From: Chitinophagaceae bacterium
GTDB lineage: Bacteria > Bacteroidota > Bacteroidia > Chitinophagales > Chitinophagaceae
Direction: 5' to 3'
DNA: 64,000 bases
Assembly: GCA_022843585.1 (NCBI GenBank)
Contig: JALHNJ010000011.1
Span: 97,147-161,146, forward strand
The notes below the pieces were generated by a model that was not told where the DNA came from, searched no databases, and worked only from the letters and a program-made list of their open reading frames with translations. Below are positions 47,485 to 53,569 of the stretch, in pieces; positions within the stretch are counted from its first letter, which is position 1; the number at the start of each line of letters is the position of its first letter. The translations under genes were made by a program, and so were the position numbers.

Positions 47485-47577
47485 ATGCATCAACTGCTTT
47501 TACATATTGAAACAGCGAATCGCTTTAGTCCCAAAGGGGATTATTGGATGGCGGGGCAAGTATTGCTGCATGAATAA
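47485..47577 (+). CDS. Tiny ORF 1 upstream of the tRNA array
   Basis: A possible 30-residue product, MHQLLLHIETANRFSPKGDY then WMAGQVLLHE. No known family. It is placed between a candidate promoter and a good hairpin terminator, so the unit could equally be a small non-coding RNA. Conservation is the only way to tell. Confidence 0.35.
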   Translation: MHQLLLHIETANRFSPKGDYWMAGQVLLHE

Positions 47578-47606
47578 GTTGAAAAACGAATTCAATAGAA
47601 TACAGG

Positions 47607-47631
47607 CCCCGCAAGAGATTGCGGGGTTTTT
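47607..47631 (+). terminator. Terminator after tiny ORF 1
   Basis: CCCCGCAA-GAGA-TTGCGGGG followed by TTTTTA: an 8-bp perfect stem with T run. Confidence 0.85.
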
Positions 47632-47736
47632 ATTGCCCTTCTCCTTGGGAGAGAGGTTGGTGGCAGGTCTAAATAATTTGAAGTGTTTTGTGTAATCGGA
47701 AACGAATTGAATCTATTAGTAACTGAAAAATAAATA

Positions 47737-47892
47737 ATGCTGAAACAAGAACAACATAAACGATTTACAGGAATGAATGATGAACCATTATCACTCAGCT
47801 GCTATTGGTATGCACCATCGGATAGAAGTATTGTGCCCATGGGAAATGAGAATGATAATAAATATCAACGACCGGATTGTATCCATACGTAA
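47737..47892 (+). CDS. Tiny ORF 2 (51 residues) upstream of the tRNA array
   Basis: A 51-residue hydrophilic product with two Cys and the segment SCYWYAPSDRSIVPMGNEND. It has no recognisable family. Its stop is followed directly by two hairpins, the second a strong terminator, so it forms a self-contained small transcription unit. Codon use looks plausible for a gene. Confidence 0.45.
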   Translation: MLKQEQHKRFTGMNDEPLSLSCYWYAPSDRSIVPMGNENDNKYQRPDCIHT

Positions 47893-47949
47893 CCTGCTAT
47901 AGGCAGGTTGAACGAAGGAAGCCCGGTCGCAAAACGACCGGGCTTTTTT
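47891..47949 (+). terminator. Double hairpin terminator after tiny ORF 2
   Basis: AACCTGC/GCAGGTT (47891-47909), then GCCCGGTCG/CGACCGGGC (47921-47943) followed by TTTTTT. The second is a canonical intrinsic terminator. Confidence 0.9.
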
Positions 47950-47989
47950 ATGCCGGTAATTGATCAACAAAAAACAAGGAAGGTATGTG

Positions 47990-48130
47990 ATGAAATTTTT
48001 ATTGATAGTACTGGCAATTCATTGCATCGGTGAATTGATCAGTAACAAAAGAAAAGATAAACGGATGAACGAAGCAGAAGAGATAAACGAAAAAGTTTAT
48101 CATCCGGCAGAGTATGAATTAAGGCAATGA
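47990..48130 (+). CDS. Tiny ORF 3 (46 residues) upstream of the tRNA array
   Basis: 46 residues: a hydrophobic N-terminus (MKFLLIVLAIHCIGELI), then a charged tail with KRKDKRMNEAEEINEKVYHP. It could be a small membrane-associated protein. It has no family that I recognise. A GGAAGG stretch lies 12-17 nt upstream of the ATG. The hairpin at 48158-48192 follows. Confidence 0.45.
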   Translation: MKFLLIVLAIHCIGELISNKRKDKRMNEAEEINEKVYHPAEYELRQ

Positions 48131-48157
48131 AAATATTGATGCAGAAAGGAGGAATAA

Positions 48158-48192
48158 AGTGCTCCCTGCGAGATGCAGCAGGGACACTTTTT
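48158..48192 (+). terminator. Hairpin terminator just before the tRNA array
   Basis: AGTG-C-TCCCTGC pairs with GCAGGGA-CACT, followed by TTTTTCT. It ends 24 bp before the first tRNA, leaving no room for a promoter between, so array transcription must read through it or start upstream. Confidence 0.75.
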
Positions 48193-48198
48193 CTACAA

Positions 48199-48207
48199 GT
48201 TCTTTGA
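48199..48207 (+). promoter_or_regulatory. boxA-like antitermination motif before the tRNA array
   Basis: GTTCTTTGA lies between the hairpin and tRNA 1. The same motif, as GTTCTCTGA, occurs at 63924. Such motifs precede stable RNA operons in related bacteria and may allow read-through of the upstream hairpin. Inferred from resemblance only. Confidence 0.4.
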
Positions 48208-48215
48208 GAAAAAAT

Positions 48216-48288
48216 ATAGTAGCATTCCGACTGGTCGGATACCCCGTTTGGATCGGGGAGGCTGCAGGTTCGAATCCTGTCTACTATA
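48216..48288 (+). tRNA. Array tRNA 1: tRNA-Pro (TGG)
   Basis: Acceptor ATAGTAG/CTACTAT, discriminator A; D arm CCGA-CTGG-TCGG; anticodon arm CCCCG-TTTGGAT-CGGGG; T arm GCAGG-TTCGAAT-CCTGT. Same anticodon as the tRNA at 9065 but an otherwise different sequence with an AU-rich acceptor. CCA not encoded. Confidence 0.9.
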
Positions 48289-48294
48289 CATAAT

Positions 48295-48367
48295 GAGTTG
48301 CTCGTCTAAAGGTTCAGGATGTCAAGCTTTCTACTTGAGGATATGGGTTCGAATCCCATGCAGCTTA
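48295..48367 (+). tRNA. Array tRNA 2: tRNA-Glu (TTC)
   Basis: Acceptor GAGTTGC/GCAGCTT with two wobble pairs, Glu-type D arm CGTCTAAAGGTTCAGGA, anticodon arm TCAAG-CTTTCTA-CTTGA, T arm ATGGG-TTCGAAT-CCCAT. Compare the canonical tRNA-Glu (TTC) at 55227, whose loop is CTTTCAC. Confidence 0.9.
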
Positions 48368-48373
48368 CTGTTG

Positions 48374-48445
48374 GGTTCGTTGGTGTAACGGCTAACATTT
48401 CTGATTGTCTGTCAGAAGCTATGAGTTCGACTCTCATATGAACCG
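48374..48445 (+). tRNA. Array tRNA 3: tRNA-Asp (GTC)
   Basis: Acceptor GGTTCGT/ATGAACC, discriminator G as usual for Asp; anticodon arm TCTGA-TTGTCTG-TCAGA; T arm ATGAG-TTCGACT-CTCAT. Confidence 0.9.
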
Positions 48446-48451
48446 CTTTAA

Positions 48452-48523
48452 TGCCGGATAGTGTAATGGTTAACATATCACACTTTGACCGTGATGTTCT
48501 CAGTTCGAGTCTGAGTCCGGTGA
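48452..48523 (+). tRNA. Array tRNA 4: tRNA-Gln (TTG)
   Basis: Acceptor TGCCGGA/TCCGGTG with wobble pairs at the end; anticodon arm TCACA-CTTTGAC-CGTGA with an A-C mismatch closing the loop; T arm CTCAG-TTCGAGT-CTGAG. The mismatch is a mild defect. Confidence 0.82.
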
Positions 48524-48534
48524 CAAGACAAAAT

Positions 48535-48606
48535 GTTGGCTTTAGCTTAATTGGTAAAGCATCCGTTTGTGCAACGGAAGATCAGGGTTCGAACCCCGGA
48601 GTCAAC
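48535..48606 (+). tRNA. Array tRNA 5: tRNA-His (GTG)
   Basis: Acceptor begins GTTGGCT and ends AGTCAAC, with a 5' G opposite a 3' C as required for His; anticodon arm TCCGT-TTGTGCA-ACGGA; T loop TTCGAAC. Confidence 0.88.
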
Positions 48607-48618
48607 CAACAAATGAAA

Positions 48619-48712
48619 TGCGGCCTGGTGTAATGGCAACATACTCATCTCCCTTTCTTTCTGAAAGGTAAATAGCAGATGAATGTATTCAGTTCAATTC
48701 TGAAGGTCGCAC
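48619..48712 (+). tRNA. Array tRNA 6: tRNA-like gene with expanded anticodon loop (isotype unclear)
   Basis: 94 nt. Acceptor TGCGGCC/GGTCGCA, D arm (GTGTAATGGCAACAT) and T arm (TTCAG-TTCAATT-CTGAA) are normal and match tRNA 8. A perfect anticodon stem TCATC/GATGA encloses a 28-nt loop where 7 are expected. Inside, CCTTTC/GAAAGG forms a further hairpin. It does not fold as a long-variable-arm tRNA. It may contain a 21-nt intron-like insertion, or be an extended-arm tRNA-like RNA. Anticodon cannot be assigned. Confidence 0.7.
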
Positions 48713-48718
48713 AATGAA

Positions 48719-48791
48719 TGGCTTATAGTTCAATGGATGAGAATACTTCACTACGAATGAAGTGATACAAGTTCGAATCTTGTTAAGCCAA
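48719..48791 (+). tRNA. Array tRNA 7: tRNA-Arg (ACG)
   Basis: Perfect acceptor TGGCTTA/TAAGCCA; anticodon arm CTTCA-CTACGAA-TGAAG; T arm ACAAG-TTCGAAT-CTTGT. ACG needs A34-to-inosine editing, which is normal for bacterial Arg. Confidence 0.92.
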
Positions 48792-48802
48792 CAAAATAAA
48801 AA

Positions 48803-48874
48803 TGCGGTTTGGTGTAATGGTAACACCCCTGTCTCATAAGCAGGATGATGTTGGTTCAAATCCAATGGCCGCAA
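48803..48874 (+). tRNA. Array tRNA 8: CAT-anticodon tRNA (Met, or Ile2)
   Basis: Acceptor TGCGGTT/GGCCGCA with two G-T pairs; anticodon arm CCTGT-CTCATAA-GCAGG; T arm GTTGG-TTCAAAT-CCAAT. D arm is of the GGTGTAATGGTAACACC type. It could be elongator Met or, if C34 becomes lysidine, Ile. Confidence 0.87.
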
Positions 48875-48879
48875 CAAAT

Positions 48880-48953
48880 GATGACTTAGCTCAATGGTTG
48901 AGAGCATTACGCTGATACCGTAAAGGTTGATAGTTCGAATCTATCAGTCATCA
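48880..48953 (+). tRNA. Array tRNA 9: tRNA-Ile (GAT)
   Basis: Perfect acceptor GATGACT/AGTCATC; D arm AGCTCAATGGTTGAGAGC; anticodon arm TTACG-CTGATAC-CGTAA; T arm GATAG-TTCGAAT-CTATC. Confidence 0.93.
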
Positions 48954-48959
48954 CAAGAA

Positions 48960-49031
48960 TGCGATTTAATTCAATGGCAGAAAACTATCGTTACAAGGTA
49001 GTTGTAGTTGGTTCGATTCCAACAGTCGCAA
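48960..49031 (+). tRNA. Array tRNA 10: tRNA-Val (TAC)
   Basis: Acceptor TGCGATT/AGTCGCA; weak D arm; anticodon arm CTATC-GTTACAA-GGTAG; T arm GTTGG-TTCGATT-CCAAC. Confidence 0.87.
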
Positions 49032-49037
49032 CAAAAT

Positions 49038-49112
49038 TGGCTCGTAGCTCAACTGGATAGATGTATCCGGCTTTTAACCGGAGGGTTGTGAGTTCGAATC
49101 TCACCGGGCCAA
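49038..49112 (+). tRNA. Array tRNA 11: tRNA-Lys (TTT)
   Basis: Acceptor TGGCTCG/CGGGCCA, discriminator A; anticodon arm TCCGG-CTTTTAA-CCGGA; T arm GTGAG-TTCGAAT-CTCAC. The most canonical member. Confidence 0.94.
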
Positions 49113-49117
49113 CTAAA

Positions 49118-49189
49118 GGATGAATAGCTCAATGGCAGAGCAGTGGTTTGTTAGGCCGCCGGTTGAAAGTTCGAATCTTTCTTCATCCG
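49118..49189 (+). tRNA. Array tRNA 12: tRNA-Asn (GTT)
   Basis: Perfect acceptor GGATGAA/TTCATCC, discriminator G as usual for Asn; anticodon arm GTGGT-TTGTTAG-GCCGC; T loop TTCGAAT. Confidence 0.92.
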
Positions 49190-49257
49190 CAATGTTTGTT
49201 ATAAGTGAATTCGATAATGAGGAAATAAAGATCAGTCAATACTTGTCGCAAACAAAT

Positions 49258-49330
49258 GGTGCTTTGGCAGAATGGATATATGCACTGGAGTGAAATCCCA
49301 GACATCGTGGTTCAATTCCACGGGGCACCA
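49258..49330 (+). tRNA. Array tRNA 13: tRNA-Phe (GAA)
   Basis: Acceptor GGTGCTT/GGGCACC, discriminator A; anticodon arm CTGGA-GTGAAAT-CCCAG with a terminal mismatch; T arm CGTGG-TTCAATT-CCACG. Separated by 68 bp from tRNA 12, whereas the others are 5-12 bp apart. Confidence 0.82.
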
Positions 49331-49365
49331 CGAAAATGTAATTGAGAAAGTTAAAACGAAAGGCA

Positions 49366-49851
49366 ATGGAACAGCAACAACAATGGAGAAAATTAAACGG
49401 TGAACGAATCAGCATTCCGATTGCTGAGGAAGTAACGAATGTATTAATGCGGGAAAGTGAAACAGGACATGAATTAAAAGTATGCATCGGTACCGATAGC
49501 CAGGTAAAAGGTAAGGTTACTGAATTCGCCACCGTAATTGTATTCATCCGTAAAGGGAAAGGTGGTTTTATGTACATACATAACGAAACCACAACACAAA
49601 AGATGAGCATTAAAGAACGGATGCTCACTGAAGTTGCAAAGAGTATTGACATTGCTTATACGCTGTGCAATATTTTTTCCCGCTACAGTGTAGATATGGA
49701 AGTACATGCCGACATCAACACTAATCCATCATTCAAAAGTAATGATGCGCTGAAAGAGGCAATGGGCTACATCATGGGAATGGGTTTTGTGTTTAAAGCA
49801 AAGCCAGAAGCCTTTGCAAGTTCCAGTTGTGCGAATAAAGTGGTGCAGTAG
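49366..49851 (+). CDS. YkuK-type (DUF458) RNase H-fold protein
   Basis: 161 residues from the ATG at 49366, 36 bp after the last array tRNA; a TTG at 49342 is in frame but gives a random-looking basic start. The core reads VCIGTDSQVKGKVTEFATVI (about 39-58), with Asp44 in the position of the first RNase H acidic residue. Late EVHADINTNP and a terminal ASSSCANKVVQ follow, the pattern of the predicted RNase H-like YkuK/DUF458 family. If active it would need a metal ion and cut nucleic acid; activity of the family is not established to my knowledge. Likely co-transcribed with the tRNA array. Confidence 0.78.
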   Translation: MEQQQQWRKLNGERISIPIAEEVTNVLMRESETGHELKVCIGTDSQVKGKVTEFATVIVFIRKGKGGFMYIHNETTTQKMSIKERMLTEVAKSIDIAYTLCNIFSRYSVDMEVHADINTNPSFKSNDALKEAMGYIMGMGFVFKAKPEAFASSSCANKVVQ

Positions 49852-49892
49852 CGAAGTAACAAATGAAAAGTAAAAAGTATTTAAAATTTTAA

Positions 49893-50978
49893 TTGAACGA
49901 AATGGAAAATAATAATGAACAGAAAGTGATAAATGCAAATGGCATTTTCGATAATGGCTTTTTGTGTGGAAAATCACTTTACCTGTATCGGTTCAACAGA
50001 ATACCAAGTGCAAATTATATTGGCAGTATCGATGGCGAGAAGGCGTTCAATGCAGTTAAGGAAAAGTTTGGGGACCTGGTTGTATCAACACATACATACA
50101 GATATTATGATAGCAAATCCAGGAAATATGACTTTGGCGACACATTCCTGATTATGCAGAATGGATGTGTGTTGGAGTTTAATTCCAGTTATTGCGAAAT
50201 CTATCATAATGGCTCGCAGGACGATTTTATAAACGAAAGCACCGTGCTGATGAAGACGTTTAAAGAAAAACAGCGAAGAAAGCCTTTGGAAATAAACTTG
50301 ATTAGCAGGGGCCGAAACGGTTTTGAATTTAGGCAGATCGAAGTAAAGCGAACAAAACTAGACCTTGATCTTTTTTATGAGGACGACTTTAAAGAAGTGG
50401 ATGATATCATTTGTAAAAGACTTAAAAATGAGAAGGATAAAGGAATTGTATTGCTGCACGGATTGCCAGGCACGGGAAAGACAACATATCTGCGCTACCT
50501 GATTGGTAAGATCAAGAAAAGAGTATTGTTTGTTTCACCGGGTGTGGCAGGAGAAATAATGAACCCGGATTTTGTTCAATTGCTGATAAGTAATCCGAAT
50601 ACGGTATTAATTATTGAAGATGCGGAGAACATCATCATGGATCGAAAGCATAGCAATAGTTCATCTGTTTCGAATCTGCTAAATATTTCTGATGGGTTGC
50701 TGGCAGACTTTCTGAATGTGCAGTTGATTTGTACGTTCAACAGTTCGCTAACCATGGTGGATAGTGCATTGATGCGAAAAGGAAGATTGATAGCAAAATA
50801 TGAGTTTGGTAAGTTAGGAATCGAAAAAGCAAATCGGTTATCAAAGCATTTTGGGTTTGACAAAGTGATTGACAAACCAATGACCATTGCAGAGATTGCT
50901 AATCCAAATGAAAAGGAACAACAACCTGTTTCAACACAAGTAATTGGTTTCAGAACGCAGGAAGTGATGATGAATTAA
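49893..50978 (+). CDS. BCS1-like AAA ATPase
   Basis: 361 residues; start at 49893, or at 49902 (MENNNEQ). An N-terminal region of about 175 residues without a known domain precedes an AAA module. That module has Walker A GLPGTGKTT (190-198), Walker B VLIIEDAENII (Asp243 region), LLNISDGLL, sensor-1-like CTFNSS and the arginine-finger-like MRKGRLIAKYEF. This is the pattern of BCS1-type AAA ATPases (translocase/chaperone branch), here without a membrane helix. It sits between the tRNA array and the degenerate tRNAs. It may remodel an RNA-protein assembly, which is inference from the neighbourhood. Confidence 0.82.
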   Translation: MNEMENNNEQKVINANGIFDNGFLCGKSLYLYRFNRIPSANYIGSIDGEKAFNAVKEKFGDLVVSTHTYRYYDSKSRKYDFGDTFLIMQNGCVLEFNSSYCEIYHNGSQDDFINESTVLMKTFKEKQRRKPLEINLISRGRNGFEFRQIEVKRTKLDLDLFYEDDFKEVDDIICKRLKNEKDKGIVLLHGLPGTGKTTYLRYLIGKIKKRVLFVSPGVAGEIMNPDFVQLLISNPNTVLIIEDAENIIMDRKHSNSSSVSNLLNISDGLLADFLNVQLICTFNSSLTMVDSALMRKGRLIAKYEFGKLGIEKANRLSKHFGFDKVIDKPMTIAEIANPNEKEQQPVSTQVIGFRTQEVMMN

Positions 50979-51099
50979 GTTATTTAAAATATTGTTGATG
51001 CGACTGTATCAACAGAAGAAGGTATATGCTTGTTGATAACAAACCAGGTTCATGTTTCAAAGAAACATAACAGTGCAGACGTAGTAACTATCTGTATGC

Positions 51100-51164
51100 T
51101 TTTGTTGCAATGGCACATATATCACCAAACGCTGGTGTCGAAGGTTCGATTCCTTCTCCGACTC
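51100..51164 (+). pseudogene. tRNA-like remnant A
   Basis: A T arm GAAGG-TTCGATT-CCTTC (51140-51156) and a 3' acceptor arm TCCGACT are present, but no matching 5' arm (AGTCGGA) is found. The preceding CACCA/TGGTG stem has a 5-nt loop. Probably a decayed or heavily altered tRNA. Confidence 0.55.
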
Positions 51165-51167
51165 ATA

Positions 51168-51231
51168 ATCGGTATAGCTCAGCTGGATAGAGCACAGCCC
51201 TTGTATGCGGGTTCGAGTCCCGCTCCTGATT
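51168..51231 (+). pseudogene. tRNA-like remnant B (Thr TGT-like, lacking 3' anticodon stem)
   Basis: Acceptor ATCGGTA/TCCTGAT (one mismatch), intact D arm AGCTCAGCTGGATAGAGC, 5' anticodon stem and loop CAGCC-CTTGTAT (anticodon TGT), then directly the T arm GCGGG-TTCGAGT-CCCGC. The 3' anticodon stem and variable loop, about 10 nt, are missing. Confidence 0.65.
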
Positions 51232-51233
51232 TT

Positions 51234-51302
51234 ATCGGGATGGCGAAAATGGTAAACGCAAAGCACTGAAGATGCTTCGAAAAGAAGTTAGCCTCTTCTC
51301 TA
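51234..51302 (+). pseudogene. tRNA-like remnant C (Leu/Phe-like 5' half)
   Basis: A Leu-type D arm (GGCGAAAATGGTAAACGC) is followed by anticodon arm AAGCA-CTGAAGA-TGCTT (anticodon GAA) and a hairpin AGAAG/CTTCT. No proper T arm or closing acceptor follows. Confidence 0.45.
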
Positions 51303-51581
51303 AAAAAGGCAGCAAAATTTAAAGCCAGGATTATTTGCCGGTGATGCGTCGGAATCCCGCATTTGCGGGAGCCTGAAGCATTGCAACCAGGTAATTACCT
51401 GCAAGCTGATAAAAATAATACGCCGTATTTCACTTCAGCAGTAATAGGTTATTGCAATGCAATAAAGGAGCGACTGATGAACTGTATTACTAACTATTAC
51501 TCAACTCAACTTCCGTAGTTAGTTGGTGACAAATAAAACTGGCTTTATTAAAACAATTGAGAATTTTTAAAAATAGAAGAA

Positions 51582-52682
51582 ATGAAAAAAGTAAAATTGA
51601 ATGCCTATCAGGTTGGTTTGGTATTTAAAAATGGAGAGTACCAGCGTCTGTTGACTGCAGGTAAGTATTGGTTCTGGAAAGGTGAAGATGTACAAGTGTA
51701 CGATATCACTAAACAGTTTGTGGCACCTATTGAATTAAATATTCTGTTACAGGATAAAGTGCTGGCCGATATTTTGCAGATCGTAGAAGTAAAAGACAAT
51801 GAAATTGCATTGCAATATGAAAACGGTTTACTGAAAAACATCATGACCGCTGGTCGTTATGTATTCTGGAAATCTGTAGTGCAACGGGAGTTCATTAAAG
51901 CGGATATCAGCAATATTGAAATTGCAGACAATATCGACCGTAGCCTGTTGGCGAAAGCACCGTTGAATGCATGGGTTCGTATGAACGAAGTACAGAGCTA
52001 TGAAAAAGCGTTGCTGTTTGTAGAAGGTAAATATGTAAAGCAGTTGGAGCCGGGTGCATACTTCTGGTGGAAGAACAATATTGCTATTCATGTAGGTAAA
52101 GTGGATATTCGTCAGCAACAACTGGAAGTAAACGGCCAGGAGATCTTGACCAAAGACAAAGCAGCGTTGCGTATCAATGCATGGGCACAGTACAAAGTAG
52201 CCGACATTGAAAAAGCCTTGTTGCAAAACAAAGACTACGACAAGCAATTGTATGTAGCCTTCCAATTGGCATTGCGGGAGTATATCGCTGGTTTCAGTTT
52301 CGATGAATTGCTGGAGAAGAAAGAAAGCATTGCTCCATTCATTTTGCAAAGCGTACAACAAAACGCCGAAGCATTGGGTGTAGCGGTAACTGATTTCGGT
52401 ATCCGGGATATCATCTTACCGGGTGATGTAAAGGAGATCATGAACCAGGTGTTGATCGCAGAGAAAAAAGCACAGGCCAACACTATCATGCGTCGTGAAG
52501 AAACTGCCAGTACCCGTAGTTTGCTGAACACTGCCAAGCTGATGGAAGAAAATGCGATGCTATGGAAATTGAAAGAGATGGAATATGTAGAAAAGATCGC
52601 CGACAAGATCAGCAACATCAGTGTAAGTGGTAACGGTGTGTTGATAGAACAGTTGAAGCAGATCTTTGTACCGCAGAAATAA
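51582..52682 (+). CDS. Soluble slipin/SPFH (band 7) protein with three N-terminal repeats
   Basis: 366 residues. No membrane helix or signal peptide, unlike membrane slipins. Three repeats open the protein (about 8-46, 69-110, 136-176), each with the plan LxFxxGxYxxLLxxGxYxFWK: YQVGLVFKNGEYQRLLTAGK, then NEIALQYENGLLKNIMTAGR, then EKALLFVEGKYVKQLEPGAY. An SPFH domain follows (about 178-290, LEVNGQEILTKDKAALRINA), then a coiled tail. Ring or cage assembly is expected of SPFH proteins, and vault-like repeats before SPFH recall the major vault protein. Slipin and RtcB genes are often neighbours, suggesting a common RNA-repair role. Confidence 0.82.
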   Translation: MKKVKLNAYQVGLVFKNGEYQRLLTAGKYWFWKGEDVQVYDITKQFVAPIELNILLQDKVLADILQIVEVKDNEIALQYENGLLKNIMTAGRYVFWKSVVQREFIKADISNIEIADNIDRSLLAKAPLNAWVRMNEVQSYEKALLFVEGKYVKQLEPGAYFWWKNNIAIHVGKVDIRQQQLEVNGQEILTKDKAALRINAWAQYKVADIEKALLQNKDYDKQLYVAFQLALREYIAGFSFDELLEKKESIAPFILQSVQQNAEALGVAVTDFGIRDIILPGDVKEIMNQVLIAEKKAQANTIMRREETASTRSLLNTAKLMEENAMLWKLKEMEYVEKIADKISNISVSGNGVLIEQLKQIFVPQK

Positions 52683-52687
52683 ACTAA

Positions 52688-52725
52688 CATCCGGTATCAT
52701 TCCGGTGCCGGATGTTTTATTTTTA
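52688..52725 (+). terminator. Terminator after slipin
   Basis: ACATCCGG pairs with CCGGATGT and is followed by TTTATTTTT, 5 bp after the slipin stop. Confidence 0.88.
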
Positions 52726-52728
52726 TTA

Positions 52729-52800
52729 GCCAAGCAGTAGTGCTACTAGCATCGTCTGTTGCGTCGCACTCTTGTACGTTCGGTAACTTTACTGAGCAAA
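52729..52800 (+). repeat. Dispersed intergenic repeat, copy 1
   Basis: About 70 bp. The 24-bp core at 52751-52774 contains GTTGCGTCGCACTCTT and is the exact reverse complement of 53588-53611. A third, partly diverged copy is at 63421-63483. The copies also share a GCCA start and a GTTC tail. Confidence 0.85.
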
Positions 52801-52849
52801 TACATCGAAAGATTGTCATTGAGTTAAGTAATACCAAAATGAATGATTT

Positions 52850-53500
52850 ATGAAGATCAAAAAGAAGGATATGAATGTAAATGATGAAATATTAATGGAA
52901 GTTGCCAAAAAGAGTATGCAAAATGCAGAATCCTTGATGTCAGATGCCGATCTTTTACGGGAAGCAAAACGATTCCAAAGGGCATATGCTCTTTATCAAT
53001 TTGCTATGGAAGAAGTTGGAAAAGCAATCTCAAGTGTATTGTTATTGGTTTTGATTGACCGAACAAATGAAGATGTCAAAGAGTATAAAAAAGGCTTTTT
53101 TAAGCATCCAAGTAAAATTAAAAAATCAGGTTCGTTAGATATGTTTATTTGCCAGTTTTTATATAAGGGCGACTATGATGGAGCAATGAAATTTTTAGAA
53201 TCATGTATGTCGGAAGATGAGAATTATTTAGATGCACAAAAAAACAAGAGTTTATATACTGATGTTGTTGAAGATAATGTCTTGATGCCATCTGAAATGG
53301 TTAATGAAGAAAGTATGAAATACATATGGTTTAGAGTATTGTCAAGGCATAAAATGGCAGAGCCATTTGTTAGAATGATATTGGAACACTATGAGAAAAT
53401 TAGAGAACATCAACTAGCGAATGGGTCAATCAAAAATATGTCAGTGGATATGGAAAAAGCTGCAAAAGAATTTTGGGATGAAATCCTTACTAAGGATTAA
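52850..53500 (+). CDS. AbiV-family (HEPN) abortive infection protein
   Basis: 216 residues, all helical, no signal peptide. The region about 20-70 (AESLMSDADLLREAKRFQRA then ALYQFAMEEVGKA) matches the AbiV core, in which short helices with an EE-GKA motif are typical; a second conserved region is WFRVLSRHKMAEPF (about 163-176). AbiV gives abortive phage infection in lactococci, and the family belongs to the HEPN superfamily, many of which are RNases. Its placement between slipin and rtcB, flanked by inverted repeats, suggests an inserted defence gene. If it cuts RNA, RtcB next door could counteract it; that link is speculation. Confidence 0.78.
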   Translation: MKIKKKDMNVNDEILMEVAKKSMQNAESLMSDADLLREAKRFQRAYALYQFAMEEVGKAISSVLLLVLIDRTNEDVKEYKKGFFKHPSKIKKSGSLDMFICQFLYKGDYDGAMKFLESCMSEDENYLDAQKNKSLYTDVVEDNVLMPSEMVNEESMKYIWFRVLSRHKMAEPFVRMILEHYEKIREHQLANGSIKNMSVDMEKAAKEFWDEILTKD

Positions 53501-53569
53501 TTGAATTAAGCAATAGATACCCATTGTCCTAATAATATTATGGTAAAGTAAAATGAAACATGATGATGA

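Larger units (their letters stand above)
50979..51581. other. Intergenic region with tRNA-like remnants upstream of slipin
   Basis: About 600 bp without protein genes. It holds an inverted repeat (TGTTGAT/ATCAACA, around 50993-51014), a small hairpin (ATGTTTC-AAA-GAAACAT, around 51053), three tRNA-like segments (about 51100-51300) and, further on, an AT-rich leader of the slipin gene. Confidence 0.6.

Noticed and set aside
48173..48907. Protein-coding frames across the tRNA array
   Set aside because: They only read through cloverleaf sequences; the tRNA folds explain the sequence.
51030..51269. 79-codon frame upstream of slipin
   Set aside because: It overlaps the tRNA-like segments and shows no family.
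47434..51581. CRISPR array suggested by regularly spaced repeats
   Set aside because: The repeats are T arms of different tRNAs (TTCGAAT); there are no identical repeats with unique spacers and no cas genes.
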